From the NCBI RefSeq assembly GCF_000262755.1, contig NZ_AFEU01000002.1:806001-870000 (forward strand): a stretch of DNA of 64,000 nucleotides. The letters are read 5' to 3'. The notes under the pieces are model-generated. The model was not told the DNA's origin. It worked only from the letters and a program-made list of their open reading frames with translations, and made no database searches. The position numbers and the translations under genes were made by a program. This document shows, one piece after another, positions 1 through 8,755 of the stretch; the first letter of the stretch is position 1, and each line of letters opens with the position of its first letter. Source of the stretch: Bacillus methanolicus PB1 (GTDB lineage Bacteria; Bacillota; Bacilli; Bacillales; Cytobacillaceae).

Positions 1-236
1 TCTGGCCCTTTACATTTGAGCCGGCCCCTTCTTTCCATATTTACATAAGTTGTCACTGTATAGCGGAAGTGGTAATATTAATAAGGAAAAAACCGATGAT
101 AGCCAAAAAAGCGAATCTTTTTTCATGGATGCCCGTATTGATTACTTGGTTGTGCATCTATATTGAACTAGAGGGTTTACGGGATTTTTTAAGTGATATC
201 GATGCCTGCTACCCGATATAAAAAGGAGCGTTTATC
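1..236. other. Intergenic region upstream of secA
   Basis: No gene is visible here. The first 36 bases hold a GC-rich fragment with TCTGGCCC and GCCGGCCCC, resembling the GGGTCTGACCC-type intergenic repeats found elsewhere in the window, probably trailing a gene just outside it. The rest is AT-rich leader sequence ending in the AAAAGGAG ribosome binding site of secA. I see no convincing promoter. Confidence 0.4.
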
Positions 237-2744
237 ATGCTTGGGATTTTAAATAAAGTGTTTGATCAAAATAAACGCGAGTTAAAACGACTTACAAAGC
301 TGGCTGAGCAAATTGATGCACTTGCTTCCGACACGGAAAAATTAACAGATGACCAACTGCGTGAAAAAACGGAAGAATTTAAAGTCCGCCATCAAAAAGG
401 CGAGTCTTTAGATGATTTGCTTGTTGAGGCATTTGCCGTTGTCCGTGAAGCAGCAAAGCGCGTGCTCGGCTTGTATCCATATCCGGTCCAATTAATGGGG
501 GGCATTGCCCTTCATGACGGAAATATCGCCGAAATGAAGACTGGGGAAGGAAAAACGTTAACGGCAACAATGCCGGTGTACTTAAATGCCCTTACCGGCA
601 GAGGTGTTCACGTTGTTACCGTCAACGAATACCTCGCAAGCCGAGATGCCACCGAAATGGGAAAACTTTATGAATTCCTCGGGCTCACTGTTGGTTTAAA
701 CTTAAACGGAATGTCGAAAGAGGAAAAAAAGGCGGCATATGCAGCCGACATTACGTATGGAACGAATAATGAGTTCGGGTTTGACTATTTGCGTGATAAC
801 ATGGTGCTTTACAAGCATGACAAAGTGCAGCGTCCGCTTCATTTTGCGGTGATTGACGAGGTCGATTCAATTCTGATTGACGAAGCCCGCACTCCTCTCA
901 TTATTTCCGGAACCGCGCAAAAGTCAGCCCGGCTTTATATTCAGGCAAATGCTTTTGTCCGGACATTGAAAAAAGACGAAGATTATACGTATGATGAAAA
1001 AACAAAAGGCGTTCAGCTTACAGAAGAAGGGATTACAAAAGCAGAACGTGCTTTTGGCATTGACAACCTGTTTGATATTTCTCATGTGACATTGAACCAT
1101 CATATTAATCAGGCACTTAAAGCCAATGTCAGCATGCACCGCGACGTAGATTACGTCGTGCAGGACGGTGAAATTGTCATCGTCGACCAATTTACCGGCC
1201 GCTTAATGAAAGGCCGACGCTACAGTGATGGACTTCACCAGGCGATTGAAGCGAAAGAAGGCCTTGAAATTCAAAATGAAAGCATGACGCTGGCAACGAT
1301 TACGTTCCAGAACTACTTCCGTATGTATGAAAAACTGGCCGGTATGACCGGTACAGCTAAAACGGAAGAAGAGGAATTTCGCAATATTTACAACATGAAT
1401 GTTGTTGCGATCCCGACAAATATGCCGGTCATTCGTGAAGACCGTCCGGATTTGATTTACGCTACGATGGAAGGGAAATTCCGTGCAGTAGTAGAAGACA
1501 TCGCCGAACGGCATAAAAAAGGACAGCCTGTTCTTGTCGGTACCGTTGCTATTGAAACATCTGAATTAATTTCAAAGCTTTTACAGAAAAAAGGCATTCT
1601 CCATAATGTCTTAAATGCGAAAAACCATGAACGCGAAGCAGAGATTATTGCTCAGGCAGGACAGCGCAGCGCTGTGACGATTGCGACAAACATGGCCGGA
1701 CGTGGTACGGACATTAAGCTCGGCGAAGGAGTAAGAGAGCTTGGCGGACTTGCTGTCATTGGCACAGAGCGCCATGAAAGCCGCCGGATCGATAATCAGC
1801 TGCGCGGACGTTCCGGACGCCAAGGGGATCCGGGTGTAACCCAATTTTATCTTTCTATGGAAGATGAATTAATGCGCCGTTTCGGATCCGACAATATGAA
1901 AGCGATGATGGAGCGCCTCGGCATGGATGATTCGCAGCCGATTCAAAGCAAAATGGTGTCAAAAGCGGTTGAATCTGCGCAAAAACGTGTGGAAGGCAAC
2001 AACTTTGATGCCCGTAAACAGCTGCTCCAATATGACGACGTTCTTCGCCAACAGCGTGAAATTATTTACAAGCAGCGCGATGAAGTGCTTGAATCGGAAA
2101 ATCTTCGGGAAATTGTTGAAAGCATGATTCAATCCGTTATTGAGCGAAATGTCGAAGCTTATGCGCCAAGCCATGAGGATGAGGAACAATGGAACTTGCA
2201 AGGCATCATTGATTTTGTCAACGGAAATCTTCTTCAAGAAGGCGATATGACAATTAACGACATTCGCGGCAAAGAGCCGGAAGAAATTTCGGAAATTATT
2301 TTTGCAAAGGTGAAAGAGCGTTATGATGAAAAAGAAGAGATGCTCGGGCCTGAGCAAATGCGTGAATTTGAAAAAGTGATCGTGCTTCGCGCTGTTGACT
2401 CTAAATGGATGGATCACATTGACGCGATGGATCATCTTCGCCAAGGCATCCACTTGCGTGCATACGGCCAGATTGACCCGCTTCGCGAATACCAGAACGA
2501 AGGGTATGCGATGTTTGAAAATATGATTGCTTCGATTGAAGAAGATGTTGCAAAATATATAATGAAGGCTGAAATCCACAATAACCTCGAGCGTCAGGAA
2601 GTAGCAAAAGGCCATGCGGTGAATCCGAAAGAGGGCGGGGAAAAGCCGAAGAAAAAGCCAATTGTCAAGAAAATTAACATAGGCCGCAACGACCCATGCT
2701 TCTGCGGCAGCGGCAAAAAATACAAAAACTGCCACGGAGCATAG
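237..2744 (+). CDS. secA: Preprotein translocase ATPase SecA
   Basis: SecA is the ATP-driven motor that pushes unfolded preproteins through the SecYEG channel at the cytoplasmic membrane. The 835-residue protein has the usual length. Visible motifs are the Walker A loop GEGKT at residues 103-107, the DEVD Walker B box at 207-210, the helicase-like second nucleotide-binding fold with GRGTD and the [11 protein letters not shown] arginine-finger motif, and a C-terminal zinc-binding tail with Cys821, Cys823, Cys832 and His833 that contacts SecB or ribosomes in homologues. The start is supported by AAAAGGAG ten bases upstream. prfB follows, as in other Bacillaceae, but a three-unit 39-bp repeat cluster separates the two genes here. 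Confidence 0.98.
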   Translation: MLGILNKVFDQNKRELKRLTKLAEQIDALASDTEKLTDDQLREKTEEFKVRHQKGESLDDLLVEAFAVVREAAKRVLGLYPYPVQLMGGIALHDGNIAEMKTGEGKTLTATMPVYLNALTGRGVHVVTVNEYLASRDATEMGKLYEFLGLTVGLNLNGMSKEEKKAAYAADITYGTNNEFGFDYLRDNMVLYKHDKVQRPLHFAVIDEVDSILIDEARTPLIISGTAQKSARLYIQANAFVRTLKKDEDYTYDEKTKGVQLTEEGITKAERAFGIDNLFDISHVTLNHHINQALKANVSMHRDVDYVVQDGEIVIVDQFTGRLMKGRRYSDGLHQAIEAKEGLEIQNESMTLATITFQNYFRMYEKLAGMTGTAKTEEEEFRNIYNMNVVAIPTNMPVIREDRPDLIYATMEGKFRAVVEDIAERHKKGQPVLVGTVAIETSELISKLLQKKGILHNVLNAKNHEREAEIIAQAGQRSAVTIATNMAGRGTDIKLGEGVRELGGLAVIGTERHESRRIDNQLRGRSGRQGDPGVTQFYLSMEDELMRRFGSDNMKAMMERLGMDDSQPIQSKMVSKAVESAQKRVEGNNFDARKQLLQYDDVLRQQREIIYKQRDEVLESENLREIVESMIQSVIERNVEAYAPSHEDEEQWNLQGIIDFVNGNLLQEGDMTINDIRGKEPEEISEIIFAKVKERYDEKEEMLGPEQMREFEKVIVLRAVDSKWMDHIDAMDHLRQGIHLRAYGQIDPLREYQNEGYAMFENMIASIEEDVAKYIMKAEIHNNLERQEVAKGHAVNPKEGGEKPKKKPIVKKINIGRNDPCFCGSGKKYKNCHGA

Positions 2745-2748
2745 GCAG

Positions 2749-2860
2749 GGGTCTGGCCCTCAGTACGGTAACGCGTTAAAGCAAAGGGGGCCAGACCCTC
2801 AGTACGGTGATGCGTTAAAGCGATAGGGGTCTGACCCTCAGTACAGTGATGCATTAATTT
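2749..2860. repeat. 39-bp-period repeat cluster (GGGTCTGACCC type)
   Basis: Three tandem units begin within ten bases of the secA stop codon. Each combines a GC-rich core (GGGGTCTGGCCC, GGGGGCCAGACCC, GGGGTCTGACCC) with CAGTACGGTRAYGCGTTAAAG. CAGTAC recurs at 2761, 2800 and 2839, an exact 39-base period. The same period and the GCGTTAA-type half occur again at 47.0 kb. Confidence 0.85.
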
Positions 2861-2971
2861 GCTAAAGTGTTTTAAGAGAGCCGGCCGGCAGAGCCGACTC
2901 TTTTTTCCTTCCGATTGATTGCTTTTCGGAGAAATAACGATATAATGATAGAAAATTTTTGAGGTGATGAT

Positions 2972-4073
2972 ATGGAATTAGCAGATATTCGCAATGAACT
3001 TGAAAAAACAGCTAAGAAATTAGCGGACTTCAGGGGGTCTCTTTGACCTCGAAAATAAAGAAGCCCGGATCGCCGAGCTTGATGAAATAATGCTTCAGCC
3101 GGACTTTTGGGATGATCAGCAAAAAGCCCAGACAATCATTAATGAAGCAAACGGCTTAAAAGACCTTGTCAATGAATTTAATGACTTGAATGAAACGTTA
3201 GAGAACCTGGATTTAACATATGAACTCGTGAAAGAGGAAAATGACGCCGAATTGAAGGAAGAATTAGAGAATGAACTAAAGGACTTTACAAAACGCGTCA
3301 ATCAGTTTGAACTTCAGCTTCTGCTCAATGAACCTTACGATAAAAACAATGCGATCTTGGAACTCCATCCGGGTGCAGGCGGTACCGAGTCCCAAGATTG
3401 GGGATCTATGCTTCTTCGCATGTATACACGGTGGGCGGAGAAAAAAGGTTTCAAGGTGGAAACGCTTGATTATCTGCCCGGCGATGAAGCTGGTATTAAA
3501 AGCGTTACGCTTGCAATTAAAGGCCATAATGCTTACGGATATTTAAAAGCCGAAAAAGGGGTGCATCGCCTCGTGCGGATTTCTCCGTTTGATGCATCGG
3601 GCCGCCGCCACACTTCCTTTGTTTCTTGCGAGGTTATGCCGGAATTTAACGATGAAATTGAGATCGAAATCCGGCCGGAAGATTTGAAGATAGATACGTA
3701 TCGTTCCAGCGGCGCCGGCGGTCAGCACGTTAACACGACTGATTCAGCCGTCCGGATTACACATATTCCGACGGGTGTGGTCGTAACGTGCCAGACTGAG
3801 CGTTCACAAATCAAAAACCGCGAACGCGCGATGAACATGTTAAAAGCAAAGCTTTATCAGAAAAAAATTGAAGAGCAAGAAAAAGAACTTGCAGAAATTC
3901 GCGGGGAACAAAAAGAAATCGGCTGGGGAAGCCAGATCCGGTCTTACGTGTTCCACCCATACTCTCTTGTTAAAGATCACCGCACCAATACGGAAATCGG
4001 GAACGTCCAGGCGGTAATGGACGGTGACATTGATCCGTTTATTAATGCTTACTTGCGTTCACGATTACAGTAA
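2972..4073 (+). CDS. prfB: Peptide chain release factor 2 (programmed +1 frameshift)
   Basis: RF2 releases finished chains at UGA and UAA codons. Translation starts at the ATG at 2972 behind GAGGTGAT, reads 24 codons to CTT at 3041-3043, meets an in-frame TGA at 3044-3046, and continues in the +1 frame from GAC at 3045 to the stop at 4071-4073. The joined product is 366 residues, matching the B. subtilis length. SPF, the stop-codon recognition motif, lies near residues 204-206, and the catalytic GGQ near 249-251. The interruption is the classic RF2 autoregulatory frameshift, not a mutation. A Rho-independent terminator follows immediately. Confidence 0.97.
3032..3047 (+). promoter_or_regulatory. 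prfB: prfB programmed frameshift site
   Basis: An internal Shine-Dalgarno-like AGGGGG is followed by TCT and the slippery CTT TGA C. When RF2 is scarce the ribosome pauses at the UGA and slips +1, giving full-length protein. The arrangement matches the conserved bacterial RF2 site. Confidence 0.95.
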
Positions 4074-4080
4074 TATTTTG

Positions 4081-4118
4081 TAAAACCTTGCTGTGTTTGG
4101 GCAGCAAGGTTTTTTTAT
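4081..4118 (+). terminator. Rho-independent terminator after prfB
   Basis: The stem AAACCTTGCTG pairs with CAGCAAGGTTT around a short loop and runs into TTTTTTTATT, eight bases past the prfB stop. Confidence 0.88.
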
Positions 4119-4165
4119 TGTTGGATTGGTTTTATGAATATTTTTTAAGAGCCGATTTTTTATAA

Positions 4166-4285
4166 ATTATAAACCAATTTCTTAGTTTTATAATCTCCAA
4201 TTTCGATAATTTATGATCCGGTTTCGACCATTTATCATCCAATTTACATCTTCGGTGATTTTATAAACCAGTTCAAAATTCCTTT
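4166..4285. repeat. Degenerate ~21-bp tandem array (TTTATNATCC core)
   Basis: About five imperfect units, such as TTTATGATCCGGTTTCGACC and TTTATCATCCAATTT, follow each other at roughly 21-28 bases, sharing TTATnAtCC followed by AATTT or GGTTT. The array fills the AT-rich gap between the prfB terminator and the YitT-family promoter. The sequence differs from the ATGAGCC arrays but the period is alike. Confidence 0.6.
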
Positions 4286-4366
4286 GAAAATTTCATAAAA
4301 ATATGACATTTTTCAAAACCTAAACAAAAACAAAAGAAATTTTATCACTTTAATACGGCAGTTTGT

Positions 4367-4400
4367 TGGCGTTTACACTATTTAAACGCCATGCTATACT
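4367..4400 (+). promoter_or_regulatory. SigA-type promoter with overlapping inverted repeat
   Basis: TTTACA at 4372-4377 and TATACT at 4395-4400 are 17 bases apart and fit a SigA promoter. An exact 8-bp inverted repeat, TGGCGTTT (4367-4374) and AAACGCCA (4384-4391), overlaps the -35 box and spacer, as a repressor operator would. The regulator is unknown. This placement rules out the upstream ATG at 4391 as the translation start. Confidence 0.65.
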
Positions 4401-4456
4401 CACTTTCGGAAATTATGCATCGGCATCTTTTGAGCGTTTTGGAGGAGTTATTCGAA

Positions 4457-5320
4457 ATGAGGAAAAAGAGAAATTATCCTATTAATCCAAAATTAGAAAA
4501 ATTATGGGAGTATATGAATGTCCTCGCAGGGTCTGCAATCATTGCGATTGCATTTAATGTGTTTCTGCTTCCTAACCGAGTTGCATCAGGCGGCGTCAGC
4601 GGTATCAGCACTATACTGGACGCACTTTTTAATTGGGAGCCGGCTTACGTTCAGTGGGCTTTCAACATTCCGCTTTTTATAGCCGGGCTGATTTTTTTAG
4701 GGAGGCAATTCGGAACGAAGACACTTGTTGGAACCGTATTTTTGCCGCTTGTTGTATTTTTGACAAACGACTGGGGCTCCTGGACAAATGAACCTCTTCT
4801 TGGATCCATATTCGGGGGGATTGGTGTCGGGCTTGGTCTAGGAATTGTTTTTCGGGGAAAATCCTCTACGGGCGGAACCGATCTGGCTGCGCAAATCATT
4901 AATAAATTTACCGGCCTGTCATTAGGTACGTGTGTAGCAATTATTGATGGCCTGATCGTTTTGACGGCTGCTTTTGTATTTGATATAGAACGCGGTCTGT
5001 ATGCACTGATTGCACTTTATGTTACGAGCAAGACGATTGATCTCGTTCAAGTGGGATTCGGCCGCTCGAAAATGACAATAATTATTACGAGCAAACAGGA
5101 AGAAATTTGCAATGGAATATTGAATAAAATTGACCGTGGTGTGACAAAACTATCAGCATATGGAGGGTACACCGACCATGAACGCCCGGTTTTAATGTGT
5201 GTAGTGGACCAAACGGAGTTCACAAAATTGAAACAACTGGTCAAAGCCATTGATCCGACAGCATTTATCGTTGTTATGGATGCTTCCGAGGTACTTGGCG
5301 AGGGTTTTAAACGGGTCTAA
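4457..5320 (+). CDS. YitT/DUF2179-family membrane protein
   Basis: This integral membrane protein of 287 residues belongs to the YitT family: a hydrophobic domain of five or six membrane segments (roughly residues 20-200) and a C-terminal cytoplasmic DUF2179 domain from about FGRSKMTIIITSKQEEI onward. Family function is not established; transport or signalling roles have been suggested for relatives. The ATG at 4457 is preferred because GGAGGAG lies eight bases upstream, while the more upstream ATG sits inside the promoter. B. subtilis has a homologue, YvjA, in this neighbourhood, so this is probably its orthologue. An insertion sequence lies just downstream. Confidence 0.85.
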   Translation: MRKKRNYPINPKLEKLWEYMNVLAGSAIIAIAFNVFLLPNRVASGGVSGISTILDALFNWEPAYVQWAFNIPLFIAGLIFLGRQFGTKTLVGTVFLPLVVFLTNDWGSWTNEPLLGSIFGGIGVGLGLGIVFRGKSSTGGTDLAAQIINKFTGLSLGTCVAIIDGLIVLTAAFVFDIERGLYALIALYVTSKTIDLVQVGFGRSKMTIIITSKQEEICNGILNKIDRGVTKLSAYGGYTDHERPVLMCVVDQTEFTKLKQLVKAIDPTAFIVVMDASEVLGEGFKRV

Positions 5321-5437
5321 TACTGGTATAATATAGGTGTACTTTTCAATTATTTACGGTAGTGTCAAAAGTTCTATGAAAACTCAGTATTGGAAGGATG
5401 TGTTCTACCGAAAATAGAGAAAATGCCGCCGCAATCG

Positions 5438-5564
5438 CTCTTGACAAACACGTCAATGGTTTAATTTTGAACCAACAAGGGCGAAGGGAACAAAAAGAAG
5501 GCACACCAAAGAAGCCCTTGCCAATTCCCATTTTAAACCATTGACTGGTTCGGTTTGTCAAGAG
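5438..5564. repeat. Long nested hairpin downstream of the transposase
   Basis: Three nested inverted-repeat arms are exact: CTCTTGACAAAC (5438-5449) with GTTTGTCAAGAG (5553-5564); GTCAATGGTTTAA (5452-5464) with TTAAACCATTGAC (5533-5545); and CAAGGGC (5476-5482) with GCCCTTG (5514-5520). The transcript of either strand could fold into a roughly 127-nucleotide hairpin. It may be an insertion-sequence end, a nested MITE, or a structured RNA. Confidence 0.75.
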
Positions 5565-5606
5565 TTCGCTTCGCCGATGCTGGTAAGGGCTCTGCTAAAC
5601 AAAAAG

Positions 5607-7043
5607 TTAGGCAGTTTGCTCTACTAGCCATTGTTGAGCTAAACCAATCAGTTTTGTCCAACGTGCAGGCATATTCGGCAGTTCTTTTAGTTCTGGAATA
5701 ACTACAGGCACTTTGCCTTCTAGGGCTGAATGTGGCCGCAAGAAGTTAAAGTAAGCTACAAACAAGGTCACATAAGAAACGGATCCGTGATCGGATCCAA
5801 ATCCGTGTGTCGATCTGTAATTGCCCTTAAATGTTCGATTCAGTCTTTCAATGATTTGTTTTAGCGGTCTGTATTCCGTGGAAACCAGGTCTTCGTTGGT
5901 TAGTCCAATGACCTGCTTCACATCAAATGTAATACCGTGTTGGGCAAAAAAGTGTTGTGCTAAAAGGTAAATTGGATTGCCATCTACGACAAAGGTGAGG
6001 TCTTCCGGGATCTCTTTCATCTTCCATAAGACCTCATCAATCGCACGGATGGCAGACACCGTATCACGATTTGGAGAAACAGGGTAGGACAGAATAATCT
6101 TCTTTACCGCATCAAAAAAGAAAAAAAGATAATGCCAACGGCCATTCACCTTTATGTATGTTTCGTCTCCGCAGAATTGATCAGAGAGCTCATAAGGATA
6201 ATGATCCACATAAGGTTTGAGCATCAGTGCTACGCTGTTTTCGTAATTCAATATACTCTGGTGAGAGATGTTTACACCGTGAACATCCTTCATCAGTGCA
6301 GCTGTTTTCCGAGCTGATAGGCCATAGTTAACATGGTAAGTTAAAATGAGTCCTAATGTATGCGGTGACACATGAAGCCTGGACAAATCCACTTTTGGCT
6401 TCTTAGGTGAATGTTTAGCTAACGGCTGATAATCAATTTGAAACTGACGGAATATGTATCGAACTTTAAAAGACTGAGGATCCTTTTCGAACTGCTTTTT
6501 CTCTTTTTTAGACATTCCTTGCAGTTTCTTTTTGTAATACGGACAGTCATTGTTTTTGCACTTAAATACGAGAAAATCTTTTCTTTCCTTGATCTTCTCG
6601 AGTGTTTTAGAACAGTGTGGGCATTTGAGTACAGCCTCTTTGGCATATTGGTTCTTTTTATTAAACAGACACGCACACACCTTACATTGATACTGTCCTT
6701 TGCCTCCGTTATTGGCATAAAGATAATCGGACGGAGCACCACACCTTGGACATTTCATGGATGAAGGTACCTTACCTTTTGAATGGGAACGCCTCTGAAC
6801 AGGTTTGAGAGGTTTCCCGTTCTTCTCCAAATATTCTGTGAGAAGAATTTGATAATCAAGCTTTTGTAGAGTTTCAATAATCGGTAGCTCATCCACCTGA
6901 AGTTTTTGATAAGGCTTATTTACAGGCTTTTCTGTTGGCTTATCAAACATGTTTTTTCCAATTAGAAGAGTAAGTAATGTTCGAATCATTTGATCTTGGT
7001 GCTTGATATATTCAAGCAAATAGGTTAATAATTGAGGTAACAA
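5607..7043 (-). CDS. DDE transposase with N-terminal zinc ribbons
   Basis: This 478-residue protein carries two CxxC zinc-ribbon motifs (Cys98/101/120/123 and Cys141/144/162/167), a helix-turn-helix-like stretch near residues 230-270, and an integrase-fold catalytic core resembling the IS6/IS240 DDE domain. The likely catalytic triad is Asp293 (in GDETYIKV), Asp354 (in VVDGNPIY) and Glu399 (in QIIERLNRTFK). Length and motifs look intact, so the element may be active. The exact IS family cannot be assigned without a database search. It is transcribed against its neighbours. Confidence 0.88.
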   Translation of the reverse strand: MLPQLLTYLLEYIKHQDQMIRTLLTLLIGKNMFDKPTEKPVNKPYQKLQVDELPIIETLQKLDYQILLTEYLEKNGKPLKPVQRRSHSKGKVPSSMKCPRCGAPSDYLYANNGGKGQYQCKVCACLFNKKNQYAKEAVLKCPHCSKTLEKIKERKDFLVFKCKNNDCPYYKKKLQGMSKKEKKQFEKDPQSFKVRYIFRQFQIDYQPLAKHSPKKPKVDLSRLHVSPHTLGLILTYHVNYGLSARKTAALMKDVHGVNISHQSILNYENSVALMLKPYVDHYPYELSDQFCGDETYIKVNGRWHYLFFFFDAVKKIILSYPVSPNRDTVSAIRAIDEVLWKMKEIPEDLTFVVDGNPIYLLAQHFFAQHGITFDVKQVIGLTNEDLVSTEYRPLKQIIERLNRTFKGNYRSTHGFGSDHGSVSYVTLFVAYFNFLRPHSALEGKVPVVIPELKELPNMPARWTKLIGLAQQWLVEQTA

Positions 7044-7211
7044 CTTGTCACTTCCTTGTTTTAGGATTGGTGTGTGTGTGGTTACCTCACTAATACCCTA
7101 AAACAATGGGGGTGGCAAGTTTTTTGTTTATAAAACCTTAAATATCAATAAATTATCCAAATTTTATCTAAAAATTTTTGACAATACGTTATTTACAATG
7201 GGGGGAATACA

Positions 7212-7559
7212 ATGAAAAAGAAGCTACTAGCCTTGTTCATGGGCGCTTCTCTCGTTTTGGCTGCCTGCGGCGGGGAAGATAATGCTGAGAAAGACACATC
7301 GACAAACAATGGCGGCGGCGGTGAAACAACGACTGCGGATGCAGGTGATGCACAAAAAATATTTAACCAAAAATGTTCAAGCTGCCACGGACAAAATCTT
7401 GAAGGCGGAGTAGGTCCTGCGCTTGACAAAGTTGGTTCCAGACTTTCAAAAGAAGATATTGAAAAAGTTATCGCTGAAGGAAAAGGCGCCATGCCAAAAG
7501 GTTTGCTTCAAGGAGAAGAAGCTTCTACTGTAGCTGAATGGCTGGCCGGCAAAAAATAA
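7212..7559 (+). CDS. cccB: Membrane-anchored cytochrome c-551 lipoprotein
   Basis: This 115-residue lipoprotein carries electrons on the outer face of the membrane. A signal peptide ends in the lipobox LAAC (Cys19), followed by a Gly/Thr/Asp-rich linker and one class I cytochrome c domain with the heme motif CSSCH near residues 56-60 and a distal methionine ligand candidate in KGAMPKG. Size and context (between prfB/YitT and ftsE) match B. subtilis CccB. The ATG follows GGGGGGAATACA. The insertion sequence now forms its upstream neighbour, so its expression may be altered. Confidence 0.93.
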   Translation: MKKKLLALFMGASLVLAACGGEDNAEKDTSTNNGGGGETTTADAGDAQKIFNQKCSSCHGQNLEGGVGPALDKVGSRLSKEDIEKVIAEGKGAMPKGLLQGEEASTVAEWLAGKK

Positions 7560-7576
7560 ATAGTCCGAAAATTAAT

Positions 7577-7667
7577 GGCTGACCCAAACCGGTCCACCTT
7601 TGAATATAATCAATGTTTCTATAATTCAGACGGGTGCCGTGTACATTTGGGGCAGCCTTTATTTTTT
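7577..7667. repeat. Hairpin element / possible terminator after cccB
   Basis: GGCTGACCCAAA (7577-7588) pairs with TTTGGGGCAGCC (7646-7657) with one mismatch, and TTTATTTTTT follows. It may terminate cccB transcription. Its arms resemble those of the hairpin at 14215-14300. Confidence 0.6.
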
Positions 7668-8068
7668 AAAAGAAAATGCCCCTTGCCAAAAACGTCAGCA
7701 ATAAAAATTCCTTTCCTTTTAAATTGCTTGCAAAAAACCACCTTTACAATTGTCATCTTTCTTTTACATTCCTGTTAAAAAACTCCCCAAAACAATATTT
7801 TGACAAAAATTTTAAAGCTCCCTAACCCGAAGAAAGCCAACAAAGATCAAATTGTAGTAAAAATCGACTAATTTGAAATGAAACTGTAATATTTTTTACC
7901 GTTAATTTGACAAATTATGATGTTATAATGGGTTTGTGCAATAAGGGCAAGAAAAGATTTTGGCGATTAATGAAAAACAATGTCAATTGGAAATTCGCAA
8001 AAAATGTCGAAATAATAGTCTAAATGGCTTATGAATCAATCGACAAGTTTTGGATTTAGGTGATATGA
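7668..8068. other. ftsE: AT-rich region upstream of ftsE
   Basis: No credible gene is seen. A TATAAT box occurs near 7922 with a poor -35 region, and it could be the ftsEX promoter, but this is weak. The ftsE ribosome binding site AGGTGAT ends the region. Confidence 0.4.
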
Positions 8069-8755
8069 ATGATTCAAATGCAGGATGTACATAAAAAATA
8101 TCCAAACGGTGTTACAGCTGTTAGTGGCATCGATGTAAAAATCGATCAGGGAGAATTTGTATATATTGTTGGACCGAGCGGTGCGGGAAAGTCTACGTTT
8201 ATCAAAATGATCTATCGTGAAGAAAAACCATCTAAAGGTGTCATTTTAATTAACGGTGTGGATATTAGCAGATTAAAAGACAAAAAAGTTCCTCTTCTCC
8301 GCCGCAACATTGGGGTAGTGTTCCAAGATTTTAAGCTGCTTCCTACGTTGACAGTTTTCGAGAATGTTGCATTTGCCCTGGAAGTAATTGAAGAGCAGCC
8401 AAATTTAATAAAGAAAAAAGTTATGGAAACTCTTGATCTTGTAGGCTTAAAGCATAAAGCGCGGATGCTTCCGACGGAGCTTTCGGGCGGGGAACAGCAG
8501 CGGGTTTCGATTGCACGTTCCATTGTGAATTCACCGAAAATTGTAATAGCGGACGAGCCTACAGGAAATCTTGACCCGGAAACTTCATGGGAAATTATGA
8601 GCATCTTTGAAGAAATCAACGCGAGAGGAGCGACCGTGGTCATGGCTACACATAACAAGGAAATCGTTAACACGATCAAGCATCGAGTCATCGCAATTGA
8701 AAGCGGCAGAATTGTTCGTGACGAACAAAGAGGAGAATATGGCTATGAAAGCTAG
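8069..8755 (+). CDS. ftsE: Cell-division ABC transporter ATPase FtsE
   Basis: FtsE is the cytoplasmic ATPase of the FtsEX complex, which switches on peptidoglycan hydrolases outside the cell instead of moving a substrate. The 228-residue protein has Walker A GPSGAGKS at 35-42, a Q-loop (VFQDFKLL) near 85, the signature LSGGEQQ at 138-144 and Walker B IVIADEP at 158-164, followed by the H-loop in MATHNKE. It overlaps ftsX by 11 bases, so the two are translationally linked. The next gene encodes an extracellular hydrolase that is the probable target. Confidence 0.97.
   Translation: MIQMQDVHKKYPNGVTAVSGIDVKIDQGEFVYIVGPSGAGKSTFIKMIYREEKPSKGVILINGVDISRLKDKKVPLLRRNIGVVFQDFKLLPTLTVFENVAFALEVIEEQPNLIKKKVMETLDLVGLKHKARMLPTELSGGEQQRVSIARSIVNSPKIVIADEPTGNLDPETSWEIMSIFEEINARGATVVMATHNKEIVNTIKHRVIAIESGRIVRDEQRGEYGYES

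Larger units (their letters stand above)
5357..7131 (-). mobile_element. Insertion sequence with a DDE transposase (ends unresolved)
   Basis: The block between the YitT gene and cccB contains one transposase gene on the minus strand, about 280 bases of structured non-coding DNA behind it, and about 90 bases in front. I could not find convincing terminal inverted repeats or a target-site duplication by eye, so the limits are approximate. prfB, the YitT gene and cccB are neighbours in relatives, so this looks like an insertion. Confidence 0.6.

Noticed and set aside
1959-2735. Long minus-strand open frame of 258 codons inside secA
   Set aside because: It is fully antisense to secA, is rich in Phe, Asn and His as expected from a shadow of a Lys/Glu-rich gene, and has no recognisable domain.
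3044-3046. In-frame stop making prfB a pseudogene
   Set aside because: This is the programmed +1 frameshift site common to bacterial RF2 genes; the rest of the gene is intact.
5346-5561. Minus-strand 71-codon frame in the IS flank
   Set aside because: It lies over the three-tier hairpin and its translation is a by-product of the inverted repeats. No ribosome binding site is seen.
7170-7210. cccB promoter at TTGACA upstream of the ribosome binding site
   Set aside because: The only nearby -10-like sequence, TACAAT, is much closer than 16-18 bases, so the spacing is wrong.
7575-7778. 67-codon frame after cccB
   Set aside because: It overlaps the hairpin at 7577-7657 and has biased, non-protein-like composition and no ribosome binding site.
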